A program made the translations under genes and the position numbers. The notes beneath the pieces were generated by a model that saw nothing but the letters and a program-made list of their open reading frames with translations, ran no database searches and was not told the origin of the DNA. Shown piece by piece: positions 23,823-35,458 of a DNA stretch of 64,000 nucleotides; position 1 is the first letter of the stretch, and every line of letters begins with the position of its first letter. The DNA comes from Melanocharis versteri (Eukaryota; Chordata; Aves; Passeriformes; Melanocharitidae): positions 186,001-250,000 of the forward strand of contig VZTG01007871.1 in NCBI GenBank assembly GCA_013397845.1. Reading direction: 5' to 3'.

Positions 23823-25039
23823 AGGGCAAGGGACACCTTCCCAGTCCTGCTGAGATTTGCCCCTCTCTATGTTCACCCCATACCATGCATCACAAATGCG
23901 CTGTGCTCTCAGACACAGGTAGGGCATCCTCTGCAACCTGGCCACACAGGTCTGGTAGCAATCCAGTGTGGCTGGTTCAGAGTAATTCAAACTGCCTCCT
24001 TCCCCCAGGGCAGGACACGCACTGCCTCCAAAATATACTTTTTAACCTGCAGCCTTGGGACCAGGGCAGTGCCATTACTTGGGACTGAAATTAGGTCTTC
24101 AAAGGGTTGGTGTTGGAAGGGGCTACAAAGAAGAAATTCATTTTCCAGATGTGTTTTTGAAGCATGTCTCATGTGAGTGGAAGTTAATTTAGACCAATCT
24201 GGGTGCTCGGTTTCCCAGAACAACTGCAAGTTTATGTGCAAGTTCCTTGGCTGTGCAGTCTGTGGCAGGTATCCTGAGCAGGGCTGGTCCCCAGGCTTCA
24301 CCCAGCCTTCCCGGGGATCACTTCAGGCATGATGTGAAGATTGCTGGACAAGTAGGAAAACCCGCAGAGCAAGGTAGGTGCCTGCCAAAAAACGAAGGCA
24401 GCAAGCTCTGTTTGGGTCTCTTCACTTGTTCAGTGATATTCAGAGGAGTCACAGCTCTGCCTCCCACCTTGCCTGTCTCGCCAGCTGCCATGGAGCACTG
24501 GAGCTCAGGCATTTGGGCAGAGCTGGTTGAAACAGCTGAAAAGAAAGTAACTGGTAGAACTTAAACCTTGGCTGAATGGCTGTTCTTGTCGTCTGCAAAG
24601 AAACCATTCCTGTTTATAAAATCCATGTGCTTACACCTGGGTTTTCAAGTCCAAAGGGGGAATTTTTCTCCTTTATTCATTGCCAAGTGAGCTGGGAGAT
24701 AGGTGAGGTGTAGTGTGAGATGTGAGGACCAAGGTTACTGGATAGAAGGATAGAAGGGTCAGGGGGTTTAGCTGAGGAACAACAGCAGAACCAGAATGGT
24801 AAGAGAGTAAACTGGATATATCATTGTGCTTTCAAAGGCCTTGGGCTCTGCTGGATTTGTCTTAAATCTGACAACCATTCATGGGCTGGCATTCACCACC
24901 ACAATGGCCAGTTGTCCTGGAAGAGGTGGCTCCTTTAGGATGGCAGCCCTCAAGGGTTTGACAGAGCTTGGATGCACTGGGTTAATGAACAAGGATCAGT
25001 ATGCATGCCACAACCACACACAAACAGATGCGGTAATCT
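23823..25039. other. Non-coding sequence with one weak exon-like segment
   Basis: Open frames near 23823-24176 are extensions of the T/G tract artefact. A segment at 24295-24373 between ccccag and gcaag|gtaggt is discussed in the findings. The rest shows no gene. Confidence 0.45.
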
Positions 25040-25530
25040 GAATTATTCGTGTGCAACCCAGGTCCCTGGCTTTCTCAATCCCAGAGTGGGAATTGCGCCT
25101 GAGGTTAATGCGTTGCAAAGAATGTAGGGGAAATATTTTGCATTTTAAACAAATAAAAATCAGTGCGTATTTTTTTAACGCTTGCTGACCAGCTCGTCAC
25201 ATCCTGTTAAGCTAAATATTTGCACGGTGGTGGTGCAGAGAGGGTTGAGCAAGGAGCCCCTGTGTTTCATTTGGGTGGCTCTATATTGCGATCAGCTGCT
25301 CTTTCCTCTTCTGTCTGTTTTTCTTAGCAGGGTCAGGATGAGTTTCACAGTCCGAATGGTTCACTGCAATTCTCTACAGGATATCCTCATTTTACTTTAA
25401 TGGGGAGGAAATTAATGAAACATACAGGCCCTGGGGCTTCAAATACTATACATTAATATTATCGCAACGTATTGTGGTATGTGCACTCTCTCAGACTAAA
25501 CTTTACATTGGACAGAGGAAGTTGTGATCA
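25040..25530. promoter_or_regulatory. Possible conserved non-coding element with many CpGs
   Basis: CpGs recur far above the local level (attcgtg, attgcgcc, aatgcgttg, tgcgtat, aacgcttg, gctcgtc, attgcgatc, tatcgcaacg). The block is AT-rich with clear non-repetitive structure, for example ttaatattatcgcaacgt near 25455. No frame is open end to end. Retained CpGs in an AT-rich block suggest purifying selection and low germline methylation; function is inferred. Confidence 0.32.
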
Positions 25531-28299
25531 GATTCAGGTGTCTGTGAAATTTAAGTGGTGGGGGGAGAAGGGGGAAAAAATAAAGGAAAAGAGAAGCTTG
25601 AAGCTGTTTACTTCTGTTTCAGTCCCTCATTAGTGTGAGAACAGGGATGTTCAAATGGGATCAGGTCAATACAAACCAAATAAACTATCCCAGCTCTTAG
25701 GACAGAAGTATTTAGCTGTATTTTTGTATCTGAGAGACTCATTCTTTTCATTTGTTGGTTACCTACTTTGGAGAGCAAATTCTTCTCATCTGTCACTAGA
25801 CCAGTGGTGATCTAAGACAGTGGTGGTCTTTGCAGAAGATGGGCTGCTAAAGGATTGCAAATCTTCCCACCTCCCTTTCCTCCAAGTGAACAACACTACA
25901 AAATGGGAGAGCATCATAGGAATAAAAGAAAATTAAGTTCAGCTTCAGTTTTCTTTGGTGGTTACTGGGAAAAATGAGAAGACAGGTCTGAGCACACAGC
26001 TGTTATCCCTTGTGCCAGCCACCTCATGAGCCAAGGATTTCCATGCAGTGGTTCTTTCTGGATTCGGCACAGCCCAGGACCTTCAGCTGGAGGTGCCTTG
26101 CCCAGACAGTGGATCTGTATGTCATTAAGCCTCTCAAGACAACCAAGAAGCCTTGGCCATGTATTGAAAACAGCTAAGACCCAGGGTGCTCAGCTGCCAT
26201 CTCACTGTTGCTCTGAGCTGCTTAAATACAGCCCCTCTTGTGTAGCTGCTCCTGCAGCTGGAAGGGGGTCACTAATACTGGACTGTATTGGACCCATTCC
26301 TTGAAGCTGCTGAAGTGAATTCTGTTTTTCCTTCTGGGATTTTTGTTTTGTTTTGTTTCTCCTTGTGCTTGCGATTTCTTCAAGTTACAGCAACTGGCAC
26401 TGCCTTTGCATCAAAAGGAACAGTCCTTCACAGTTTTGTTGGTAAAGTGTGGAGGAGGGGATCTTGTTTGGAGAAATTGGCTGTATCAAGGAAAAATAAG
26501 AATTGAAAAGGTCATCACAGTTTTGGGGTCTCGGGGATAGAAAGTCTTTTTTTTTTTCTTTTTTCTAGAAATGTACTAAAATACCATAAATTTTATATGG
26601 GCTGAAGTAGAAAGCAAACCCCCTCCTATTCCCAAACTCCACATCCCCAGCTCTGTCCATTTGATTTTAAATGTTGCTGAACCGTTTGCCTGGTGGAGAA
26701 AAGCACAACTTGAATATTACCACATTTTGCAAACTGAAGGCTCTGCCTTGGGATATGGGGACAATTTATTAGTGGAAATATCTTTAATTAATTTGTGCAC
26801 AAGTTCATGTTTTCCTTTAATTCTTCTCCCCAGGCACTTGACCCATAGTAATGAAATCTGAGAGCCCTTTCCAGAAAATCACTTTCTCAGCATTTTTGTT
26901 CCTTTTAAAGTTAAGTGTATCACATAATGACCATGAAATGTTATCCTCTATTAGGAACACACTTTTCACTGAGAGTCTTCAAATACAGTTTATTACCAGG
27001 AACTCTGTTGTAAGCTGCCATCTGCACACATCTGCCTGTCACACAGGCCTGGCTTTGAACTCTGCATGGGAGTGTCTTCGAGGACAAGTGCTCTGCTCGG
27101 GCAGCTCGGTTGGGACTGGTTGTCACTGGAGGACAGTAGATCCAAGGTTTGGTTCCAGCCTCAAAAGCCAGGCTCAAGAGAGAACAGAGCTCTGACATTA
27201 GTGGCCAAAAGCTGGACAATGGGCTCCTGCAACCCAGCCATGTTTGGGAACCTCATGTGTGACCTGGTCCCTGGGCAGGTCTAGCTGCCTCCAAATGTTG
27301 CAGTTGGAAGCACAGACCTTTTTGTTAGGTCTGAGCAGGGACAATGGCCAGAATGGCTCTTGCTGGCCCTGTCCCTGCCAGTGTCATACTGTGGTGGCAA
27401 TGTCTCAATGGTTTCTTCTTGTCCAGGCTGCCCCTAGGGAAAGGTTCCAAGATCAGGGAAGCAGGACATGCCTCAAGAGGTGCTTTGGTGTCTTAGATAC
27501 ACTTTGCCTCTCACTGCAAACAGTCCATAAGGACAGAACGGTTTCCTTTCACACAAGGATGGGCCAACAGTCCCCTGTGGTTTGGCATGTGGGGATGTTG
27601 GCACTGACACAACAAACACTGGTGATTGAGGGGTTGTTTGGGAGTAATGCTGCCAAGGCACAATGGGATTTTTCCATTTTTTGCAACGGAGAAAGATGGG
27701 AGGGGGATGCTAAACAGCAACAGGCGATGAACAGTTCTGATTTATAACCCATCTGAAATACGTTATCTCCCCACCCCACCTTCTGCCCCTCAACTGCCAT
27801 TGTCTAGGCCTGGCACCTTCTGATGCAACATTTAGGTGCTGATTCAGACCAGATTTGCAGGACATGGTGTCATTGTGGAGGAGTTCAGATGGGTGTTTCT
27901 TAGAAGGTCTCATTCAAGTACTGACTGGGCTTTTACCCCCCTGGACATATGCCAGGGAATTCACCATGCTGTAGCATTACCGTGTTTTCCTGGAGTGGGC
28001 AGTCTTGGCCAGAGCTACAGAGCTCCTTGCACCCCTCTGACTCACCTGAATCTTTTTTTGGGGCAGTAACACAGGGCACTCACTGCTTTCTTTGGTCTCT
28101 GATGCTCAGTCCAAGTAGATTCAAACTCCAGGGGTCAGAGTTCGTTCCCTGGAACCAATTCACATCATGCCCAAGTGATTCATCTTGTCGTAAAGATATT
28201 ATTAGTGTTTAGAAACTAAACAGCAGCAGAACGGCTGTTTCACAGAGGGCCTGTCCCCATTGTTTTGATGTTATTCACCTCCCTGTCCTGGTCCCATTT
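25531..28299. other. Non-coding sequence; long chance frames only
   Basis: The longest plus-strand frame of the window region (27244-27747, 167 codons) lies here, overlapped by several minus-strand frames. It has no signal peptide, domain or splice structure. A consensus donor on the minus strand (agattcag|gtgagtcag) lies at about plus 28045 without a clear acceptor. Confidence 0.5.
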
Positions 28300-29080
28300 G
28301 CGCTCTAATTTGTTTAGACCACAGAATGAGCATGTGAACAACTCGTTTTGTTTTTGACAGGCAACCACAAGAACATTGTCTGATGTGCTTTTTGTTTGGT
28401 TGCAGTTTAACAGCTGTTCCCTTTGAAATAACCCCGTTTCTTCTGGTTGTATTTCTTAGCTGCTCTTACCCAACTTTTCTGTCCAGTGAGGTTTCTCCCT
28501 CCTCCCCACCCATCTGGCCCTATTCCCTGCCCTACCCACTGCTACCCCAGGAACCCTTTTGATTATTTCAACCTCTGTGATTAAACTGGCCCCCAATTGT
28601 TATCAAGAAGATTCAGGAAGGAGGATGAAAAAAGGAAACATAATCTTATCGGAGAATAGAAAATATGATAAGGGCCCCCTATCTGGAGGCTGCAGTGTCC
28701 CTCGTGGTGGGGCTGCAGCAGTTCCTTTGAAAATAATCACTGACACCATCTCTGCTAAATCACCTTTCACAGAGCTCAGGCCTTTGATACAAAGGCCCCT
28801 GGCAAAATTAGAGCAGGATTGTGTAAACCCCAGAGCAAATGCATTAAATGCTCAAGAGATCAGAATTAGGGGGCACAGAGATATAATTGCTTAAGAGGAA
28901 CTTGTGCTCCTGGGAGGTGAGGGTGTGCCTCTGTGGGTGGATGTGTATGCACGTTTGTGGCTCTGTCTGGTTGCCACCAGATGATGACTGCAAGTTATAA
29001 GGCGTGACATGAGGTGCTAATTAAATGGCCTTTTTACCTTTTAATCGTCTACCTAGGAGAGGAGTTAATGCTGGACTATA
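28300..29080. promoter_or_regulatory. Possible conserved non-coding cluster with TCF/SOX palindrome
   Basis: The stretch includes caattgttatcaag near 28595, atctt/gata-type strings, the perfect palindrome ggcctttg-ata-caaaggcc at 28779-28797, and a TAATTA core at 29018-29025 (gctaattaaatgg). The open frame over 28559-28894 (111 codons) has no domain and is probably a by-product of low stop density in a conserved block. Enhancer function is inference. Confidence 0.3.
28779..28797. promoter_or_regulatory. TCF/LEF-SOX-like palindrome
   Basis: Two 8-bp arms around ATA place CCTTTGAT, matching the TCF/LEF consensus, and ACAAAGG, matching SOX and inverted TCF consensus, back to back. This is a short motif-level call only. 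Confidence 0.3.
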
Positions 29081-31959
29081 TGCAATGTATGATGATTGAG
29101 TGCTCAGCTGTCTCAGTCTTGGATAAAGTGTGAGCAGTCTTGTGCTGCTTACATGTAAACAGCAAGACCATGAAAGTAATTTTTGCTTTTAGTTTTTCTT
29201 GTTTGGTTTTGGAGGGGTTTTTGTGTTTTCGTTTTTTCCCCCCGCCTGTTTTGGTGTTGAAGCCTCAGGGTTAAGCTTTTGTTGTTTTATATCAGTGAAG
29301 TGAAGTGAAGTGAAGTGAATTTCATTGGTTTTTTATGTAATAGATCCTATTAGGCACATTGCAAAAACCCCTCCATGTGTTGCTCCCAAGAACTTGACAG
29401 ACCTTTTCATGAATATACCTGGCCTGAAACAGCACTGGTGCGGTGTGGGGAGGCTGCTGGAGCTGGGAAAGCAAAATACCCTGCAGGGACAGGATGGAGG
29501 TGCATTGAGTAGAATCACAGGAAATACAAATATATGGGCTGTGAGTACTACCTACTTCAAAAAAGAAAGCAAAATATCCGCCATAATTGTTCTAAGATTC
29601 TAAAAAATGCTTAGGTGCTTTGGGTACTCACTCGTTTTTTGGGTTCTTGGCATGGGGTGCCTTTCAGAGAGTGGCATAAAATAGCTCTTTTTAAGCAACT
29701 AGGTTATTTTAAAATGGTAGTAATTAGTAACCTGAAAATGGGCATTTCCCAAATCCAAGCTCACTTGAGAAAATTGTATGTTGCTAATTGACTCAATACA
29801 TTTGTAATCATCATGGCTTATATCTTTTAGAAAATTATTTGGCTTGAACAGGAAAACTCTGAGCAACCACCCTGACTCGCAGGTGTTAGCCATCAGCCAG
29901 ACAACCCATTTCCAAGGTGCTTCAAGGCAAAGCCTAAAAATATGCTTAAAAAAAAGCAAAGCAAGACAAAAACCTGTGAAAACCTTCAAGAGCCAAGCAA
30001 ACTCCACTCCTCTGTGAATATCAGGTTAGGAGGTTTTTCTTGGAGCATAGGAAGTGCTGAAATTGTCACATCTTGTGAGATTGTTTAACTAAAGAATCCA
30101 GGCTGAATCTGGCAAAGCTCAAACTGTAACGAGGTTCCTCTGCAACAAAATAATCTGGAATTAAACCCCTTTTTCTCATTAGAGGGGAAAAATACTTTTT
30201 TCTCATACATTTATGGTAGGACCCTGCAGCACAGGGAAAGGGCATTGTAGTGTTGCCACCTGGTATCTCAAAGTGAAGTGTTAACTTCAGCCCTGCATCA
30301 TTATTCTAAGGTAGAAAGTTTGTAAAGTAACCCAGTTTTGAGTGCTGGCCAGGAAGCAAATTGCAGTGGTGGGAAATTGGCATGAGAGATAAGAGATAAG
30401 CTCAGAAATCTTCGTCCTTCTGCTGATCTGGCTTTCAGGGACTGGCATTTGTGAATGTAACCCACTGTATATGAGTGCTGTAGTTTTGCTGGTCTTTAAC
30501 AGAGACACGGTCCATGTGGAATAAGGTTGTGAACGACTGGCAGAACCTTCTGTCCAATTTTTTCCAGATACACAAAATGTGCCCTTTAGGTCTTTTCCCC
30601 CTATTCTTCCCCTGCAAATTATGGACGGAGGTGCCAGCCTGAACACTAAATTTCCTGTTGCATGTTGATTTGTGGATTATTTGTGCAAGTGAAAAACATG
30701 CTGATTTGTGGAGCAGTCACAGAGGGCTAAACAGTGAATTTGGACATAAATCCATTTTATCTTTCATAGCTGGGTGGAATCCTTTGTCACTTCTGTAGCT
30801 GGCTATGAAATGCATCTAAACCAAATCCTCAAATTTCCTTGATCCTTGTGGGAAGCTTCAATCTGAGCTGTCCCACAAGAGACATCTAAATGAAAAACCT
30901 AGATTCACCAAAATGGCTGTGTTTTATAATTAGATGTAGTTGCTCATCCGGAGACACCACACACTGATTCACTTGCAGATGAATGAAGCGAGGCATGAGC
31001 CAGCCAAGGCAAGCCCTGCTTTCATCTGCAGAACTCACTGGCATCATGGTCTGGGGACAATCCCAGCCTGCAGCAGCCATCCCTGTGATGGTGACCATGT
31101 GGTTTTGTAAGGCAGTGCAGTGAAGTATCTCAGGGAACTGATCCAACTGCAGAAGAAAAAGAAAAATTCTGCTTTTGTGTGTCCTGTGTGTTTCTTGTTA
31201 CAGTGGATATGTTCTCCAGCCAGACTGATGTCATGGACCACTGCAGCAGCACAAGGAGAGGATCACACACTGCAGGGCAGAGGCACTCAGAAAGGAATCC
31301 CCAAAACTGGAATTGCCACCAAATTTCTAACATGAAACTATAGCCCCAGCAAAGCAGGAAAGAAAAATTCTGTGAACAGTTTAAAGAAAAAGAAAAACCC
31401 AACCAACAGGGACAATTGTTTTGCTGAAGAAAGTACTTAGGGGAAAAAAAACCCTCCAAACAAAGCCCAACCCAGCCCAAGTCCTTTTGCATAAGAAACA
31501 CTTGAAGATCAGTCTTCTTCAGCCTGACTCAAGAGTATGGAGTGGACCATTTTGGGAAGCTTTGCAATGCAGGAGGGGGAGAGAGCAAGGAAAACAAGCA
31601 ACACCAATGAGTGCCCAGAGAGTGAGACTCAGAAGCCCTCCCTCATTTGGGTTCCAGCAGCAGAAGTTGCTATTGGTGACCACGAAGGGAGGAGACTTTC
31701 TCCAGAGTGTCTGACCCTGGTATCCCTGTGTGCAGCCCCCGTTCTCAGGCCCTTTTTCTGGTTGCACCTTTTAAAGAGAGGTTCCCAGGCATTGCTCAAT
31801 CTGTAAACTTCATGTGCATCCTGTGGAGTGCGCTCTTAAATTATTTTTTATCAAAAAGGCTGAGAAATTTGATAGGGGAGATGAGAAGATGGGTACGATC
31901 AGGGAGGATAATAATGAAGAACTGTCACTTCCCTGGCTGTAGCTTGTTGGCCCTTCTGC
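29081..31959. other. Non-coding sequence, T-rich tract and small repeats
   Basis: A T/G-rich low-complexity segment lies at 29185-29275, followed by a pentanucleotide repeat. Around 30661-30715 a 15-base motif (catgctgatttgtgga) occurs twice with one mismatch, about 36 bases apart. Open frames on the minus strand (30287-30646, 31130-31501) show no domain. No gene was recognised. Confidence 0.45.
29295..29319 (+). repeat. (GTGAA)5 pentanucleotide microsatellite
   Basis: Five perfect GTGAA copies occur in tandem. They are uninterrupted, so length polymorphism is plausible. Confidence 0.92.
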
Positions 31960-32240
31960 TTTCTGAGATAAAGACACAGCAGCTGGTCTGGGTTCTATAT
32001 TAAAAGGCCGATTTGGCTGCTTGATTATATATGAAATATAGATTTAAAGCTTAACTTATGTTCCCAAAAGTGAATCAATTGCAGGGTAAAGCCTGACACA
32101 TTTGTTATGATTACTAAAATGCTTTGCTTGGCTTGTTGGTGCTCATAGTGGCTGGAGGGGTTTTAAAAAGCTGTTTGGATCCAGTTTAGTAAAATCTTAC
32201 CTGTTCAGAATCTATTTATATATTTATTAATAACGGCTCA
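31960..32240. promoter_or_regulatory. Possible conserved non-coding element
   Basis: An AT-rich block with distinct motifs (gattatatatgaaatatag, ttgttatgattactaaaatg, tatttattaataacggc) and no open frame. A minus-strand donor-like string (gaacag|gtaagattt) lies at about plus 32199-32203. Regulatory function is inferred from composition. Confidence 0.22.
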
Positions 32241-32984
32241 GAATGGGGATATTGTCCTCTCTGCTATCCTTCTGCACCTGAGTTCCAGGAACCTCTCCAA
32301 AGAAGGAGTTAAACCTCCTTTTAGCAGGTAGAAAGGGAAAGAGAGGCAGAAAAAATTCCAGAGCCAGTGTCCAAAAGAACTGTGGTCCAGCAAAAGTATT
32401 TTATTTCTTCTGGAGATGACCTTGCTCAGCTCCTTGGTTAAATGCTTTGCTGAATCTGTTGCTTTAGGATTTGTTCCTGGAAAGCTGAGTGTACCAGAGC
32501 TAGAGAAATGCTGCCCTAGCATCACTAAACGGTTCTGGTACCCATGCAAGCTCTCATAGAACAACCTGGAGCATCTCTGTGGGTGCTGGAGGAAGAAAGC
32601 GCTTTTCAGGGGCTATGGCTCTTTGCCATGGTCACCTCCCTGGCAGCCTGACAAGTGCACAGCCAGAAGGTCAGTGTAGCACCAGGAGTTTGCCAGGAAG
32701 CGGGAGCTGGAGCCATCTTGCCTTGGCTGGCAGGCCTCTGGGGCTTGTCTGCTCACAAATGACACCCACATGCAGGCACAAATAAAACCCTGGCAATCAC
32801 TGCCTGCAAGAGTCTCGCTGCTTCCAGGGGGAAGGAGTGCAGAGTAATTTGATGCCTTCATTATCTTCATAACATGAACCAATTTGTCAGCAAACTACTG
32901 TATGGCCTGATTCCTGATTGCAGGGAAAACCAGGCTGGGAGAGAGGACTATTATTTGCAACTAGTTTAAGCACTATTCTTTTTC
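32241..32984. other. Non-coding sequence, nothing recognised
   Basis: Short overlapping frames on both strands near 32579-32882 are without domains. No repeat or motif of note was seen. Confidence 0.45.
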
Positions 32985-33110
32985 AGAGGAATAAAAATGC
33001 ACTGTGTGAAGCTGGCTCATTAGACACTTATCTGTTTGTATTTATGGTCTAATTAAATAACTGCATGGGAGGACTTTCATTTCTAATCGCAGTCACAGTA
33101 CAGTTTTGCC
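32985..33110. promoter_or_regulatory. Possible conserved non-coding block
   Basis: AT-rich, with ctcattagacac, ggtctaattaaataac and ttctaatcgcag as homeodomain-like cores in about 80 bases and no coding look. It lies just left of an old SINE relic. Inference only. Confidence 0.22.
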
Positions 33111-33204
33111 CTCCTTATGGAAGTCTCTTTCTGAGAAAGGTGTTGTAGGCACGAGCATGTTCAATCTGCCAGCTCCTATTCATTGAGGGAAAGAAGAAAG
33201 TAAA

Positions 33205-33372
33205 ATACTTTAAGCCCCAATGTATGGATGGGGGAATTGATGGATAAAGAGTTTCAGTGACCAGCCTCAGGTTATGCTGTTTACTGACTTCTTTTGAGAG
33301 CACATTGAGTTTTCTGCTGAAAAGCAGGGCTAGGAAGTGAATTGCTGGTTGCTCTTTGCTTCTAAAGAGATG
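33205..33372 (-). mobile_element. Ancient MIR-type SINE relic
   Basis: Read on the plus strand, ccccaatgtatggatggggg, then gataaagagtttcagtgacc, cagcctcaggttatgctg and gcagggctaggaagtgaattgc line up in order with the reverse complement of MIR-family SINEs (ccccattttacagatgggga, gagaggttaagtgacttgcc, caaggtcacacagc, gcagagctgggattcgaac). The order and spacing of four blocks make chance unlikely. It is heavily diverged, as expected for amniote-wide elements. Chance minus-strand reading frames run through it. Confidence 0.55.
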
Positions 33373-33482
33373 ATCCCCCACAGAATTTTGCAAGAACCAT
33401 TTTTGTCTGCCTTCTTCTTTTGTTACAAATTCCAAGCTTAGTCCATCTTTCCAATCACCCTGAATCTGGTTTTGTGTTGCAG

Positions 33483-33659
33483 ATTTGCTTGTCGTGGCTC
33501 TGATTTTAACCTGAAGCAGCAAGAATGCAACATACTGGATATGATTCCTCTGAATGAGCCCCTGCACAGAGTCCTGTGCTGCTTCCCCATCACAGGATCC
33601 GGATTCCATGCAGGATATTGCAGGAACTACCTGCTAGGCTGGGTGTACAGAGATGTGAG
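33483..33659 (+). CDS. Candidate cysteine-containing internal exon, unidentified
   Basis: The segment lies between an acceptor (ttttgtgttgcag, AG at 33481-33482) and a consensus donor (gatgtgag|gtaagtta, GT at 33660-33661). It is 177 bases, open in one frame, starting with the last base of a split codon and ending with two bases, so its phase is symmetric. Codons lean to CTG, AAG and CAG, as in real avian exons. The peptide has six cysteines, includes NEPLHRVLCCFPITGSGFH and ends GYCRNYLLGWVYRDV. No family was recognised. Its end phase (two bases) fits the start of candidate exons at 36855 and 38877. The opposite strand is also open, reducing confidence. It may be a coding exon of an unknown gene, a non-coding RNA exon, or coincidence. 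Confidence 0.3.
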
Positions 33660-35329
33660 GTAAGTTACAAACCAGCAGGAAAGCTGTTACTACGTTAGGT
33701 GACCCTCTGCCCATCTCTGAAATGGCCCCTACTCTGGTGATGCTTCAGTTCTGGTACTGTCTTCCAGTACCAAATCCAGTGGGTTTCTTGCCACACCATA
33801 TTTCCTATAAAAACCATTCTGCAGGAGATTGGCTTTGAGATTTTGCTGAGGAGATTTTTTTTTGAGTCTGTGTCATGGCTCTGGAGTGGAGGCCAGGTAA
33901 ATATAAAGTAAAGATAGGCTTTCTGTGTCTGCCCATTCTTTCACTTCTTGCATCAACTCACATCTCTGGTCTCAGTCTGGGACAGAGGACAGCAGGGTTA
34001 TGAGATCTCCTGATCAGGCATGCAACTTTCAGCAGTGCTTTGACTTTGAGTGTAAATTTTCTCTCTGAAAAGTCAAGGAAAATCTAAAGGAGCTGCCTGT
34101 TGCTTAGAGAATAGAGAAGAACGCTTTGACATTATATTTTCTTATTCCAAATCCCTGAGGTAGTTGATATTTTTGTTTAATATTTTTTACTCCCTTCCAT
34201 GTTTAATGTGGTCCCTTAAATTGCTTAAGCTTCTTTTTCTTCTCTTTAACTCAGTTAAATCAGATTCCCCTGTACCCTGAAATATAAAATACATGGAGGT
34301 TTTCTCTAAAGCATAGTTTATGCAAATAATTCCCTCTCTGCATTCCTGTGCTAGAGTCAAGCACTGTGTATCTGATTGGGCTCTTAATGACTTTAGGGAA
34401 TCATTTCAATATCTAGCTGACTAGCCCAGTTAATAATCAAAACTGCAGCTCCTTGAAGGAGGATTCACTCATGGAAGAAGAAGAAAGCTTCTGGTTATTT
34501 CTAAGCCTCTCTCCTGCCCCTTCACTGCTGTGCAGGCTCTGAAGGGCATGGCCTTATCAGATGTTCCCAGGCAATGTGCATCCTTTCTGTCTTGCTCCCA
34601 GTCACATGTTCAGATGTGCAAAGTGCCAACTTGGTTTCTGAACATCTGTTGCCTGTGCACCCATTGCAGGGAGATTGCTGGAGCTTGCAGATTAAACAGT
34701 TCAGGGGCAAATTTAGTTTTTGAATTGCAGATTTTTCTGGGGGCGGGGGGGGAACCCTTAGGTATTGCAGTGGGGATGGTTCTTGGGAGACAACTGGCTT
34801 TACTCCTGTGTGCTTAAGTGTGCCCTGATGCATCTGTGGATGAATCAGAAAGCAGTGGACATTGATATTTGCCTTTGGGATTACTTGTCTAATTCAGTGT
34901 CCTTTCCCAAAAAAGTGCTACCCTATTCTGATCTTTGTTTACATTCTTAAGGTATTTTCTGACCATCTTGACTAACAGCTCCTGAAGTTTCATTTAATTT
35001 CTAGAATGAGCTCTTTTTTTTTACATTTTTTGTTCTAGAGTGCCATGGATCATTGTCATGTGCTGTTACTGCTGTCTGTGCTGCAGCCAGACAAAAAATC
35101 TGCTCTGGTAATGGAAAAAAATAATAATTGCTGTGTTTCCCCTCCTCTTGCACCCCCAGATTACTCTCCTGAGCACTAGCACGATGTTAGGACTGCCTTT
35201 GGCATCTCTGTGTTCCCTTTTGTGTCCTGAATGGCAGTGCTCACTGAGACTCGCTGCTTCTCTGATTTACGAATCAAGATATGTTCCACCAGAGAGAATT
35301 AGTGCCCGGGGGAGGAGAGCAGGGCTTTG
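33660..35329. other. Intron-like or intergenic sequence
   Basis: No gene is recognised. A second donor-like string (ggccag|gtaaatata) lies at 33896. G-rich sequence at 34739-34752 (five Gs, C, eight Gs) is a possible structured tract. Overlapping frames near 34522-34833 have no domain. Confidence 0.45.
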
Positions 35330-35458
35330 ATCTCACTGTGCTTTTGAAATATGACTGTAAAATCAGAATTATATGGCAATCTCTTTGGGGCAGGGACATC
35401 TCTGTTTGCCCTGCACAGTGCCTGGCATGCTTTGGGTGCCATGTTATCAACAACAGAG
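35330..35458 (+). mobile_element. Ancient MIR-type SINE, 3' part
   Basis: gactgtaaaatcagaatt, then ctctttggggcagggacatc and cacagtgcctggcatgcttt match, in order, the 3' half of amniote MIR elements (catctgtaaaatggg, ctctttggggcagggact, acagtgcctggcacaatg). The element is in plus orientation with the 5' half missing or unrecognisable. Confidence 0.75.

Noticed and set aside
23608..24176. Several long frames rich in K/N/Q/T on one strand and F/L/G on the other
   Set aside because: They are translations of the T/G-rich low-complexity tract, not proteins.
27244..27747. Plus-strand frame of 167 codons
   Set aside because: No recognisable domain, no splice or start context, and several frames on the other strand are open over the same bases. 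It looks like a chance frame in GC-richer sequence.
28559..28894. Plus-strand frame of 111 codons considered as a gene
   Set aside because: No domain or splice structure, and the block reads better as a conserved non-coding element with TCF/SOX-type motifs.
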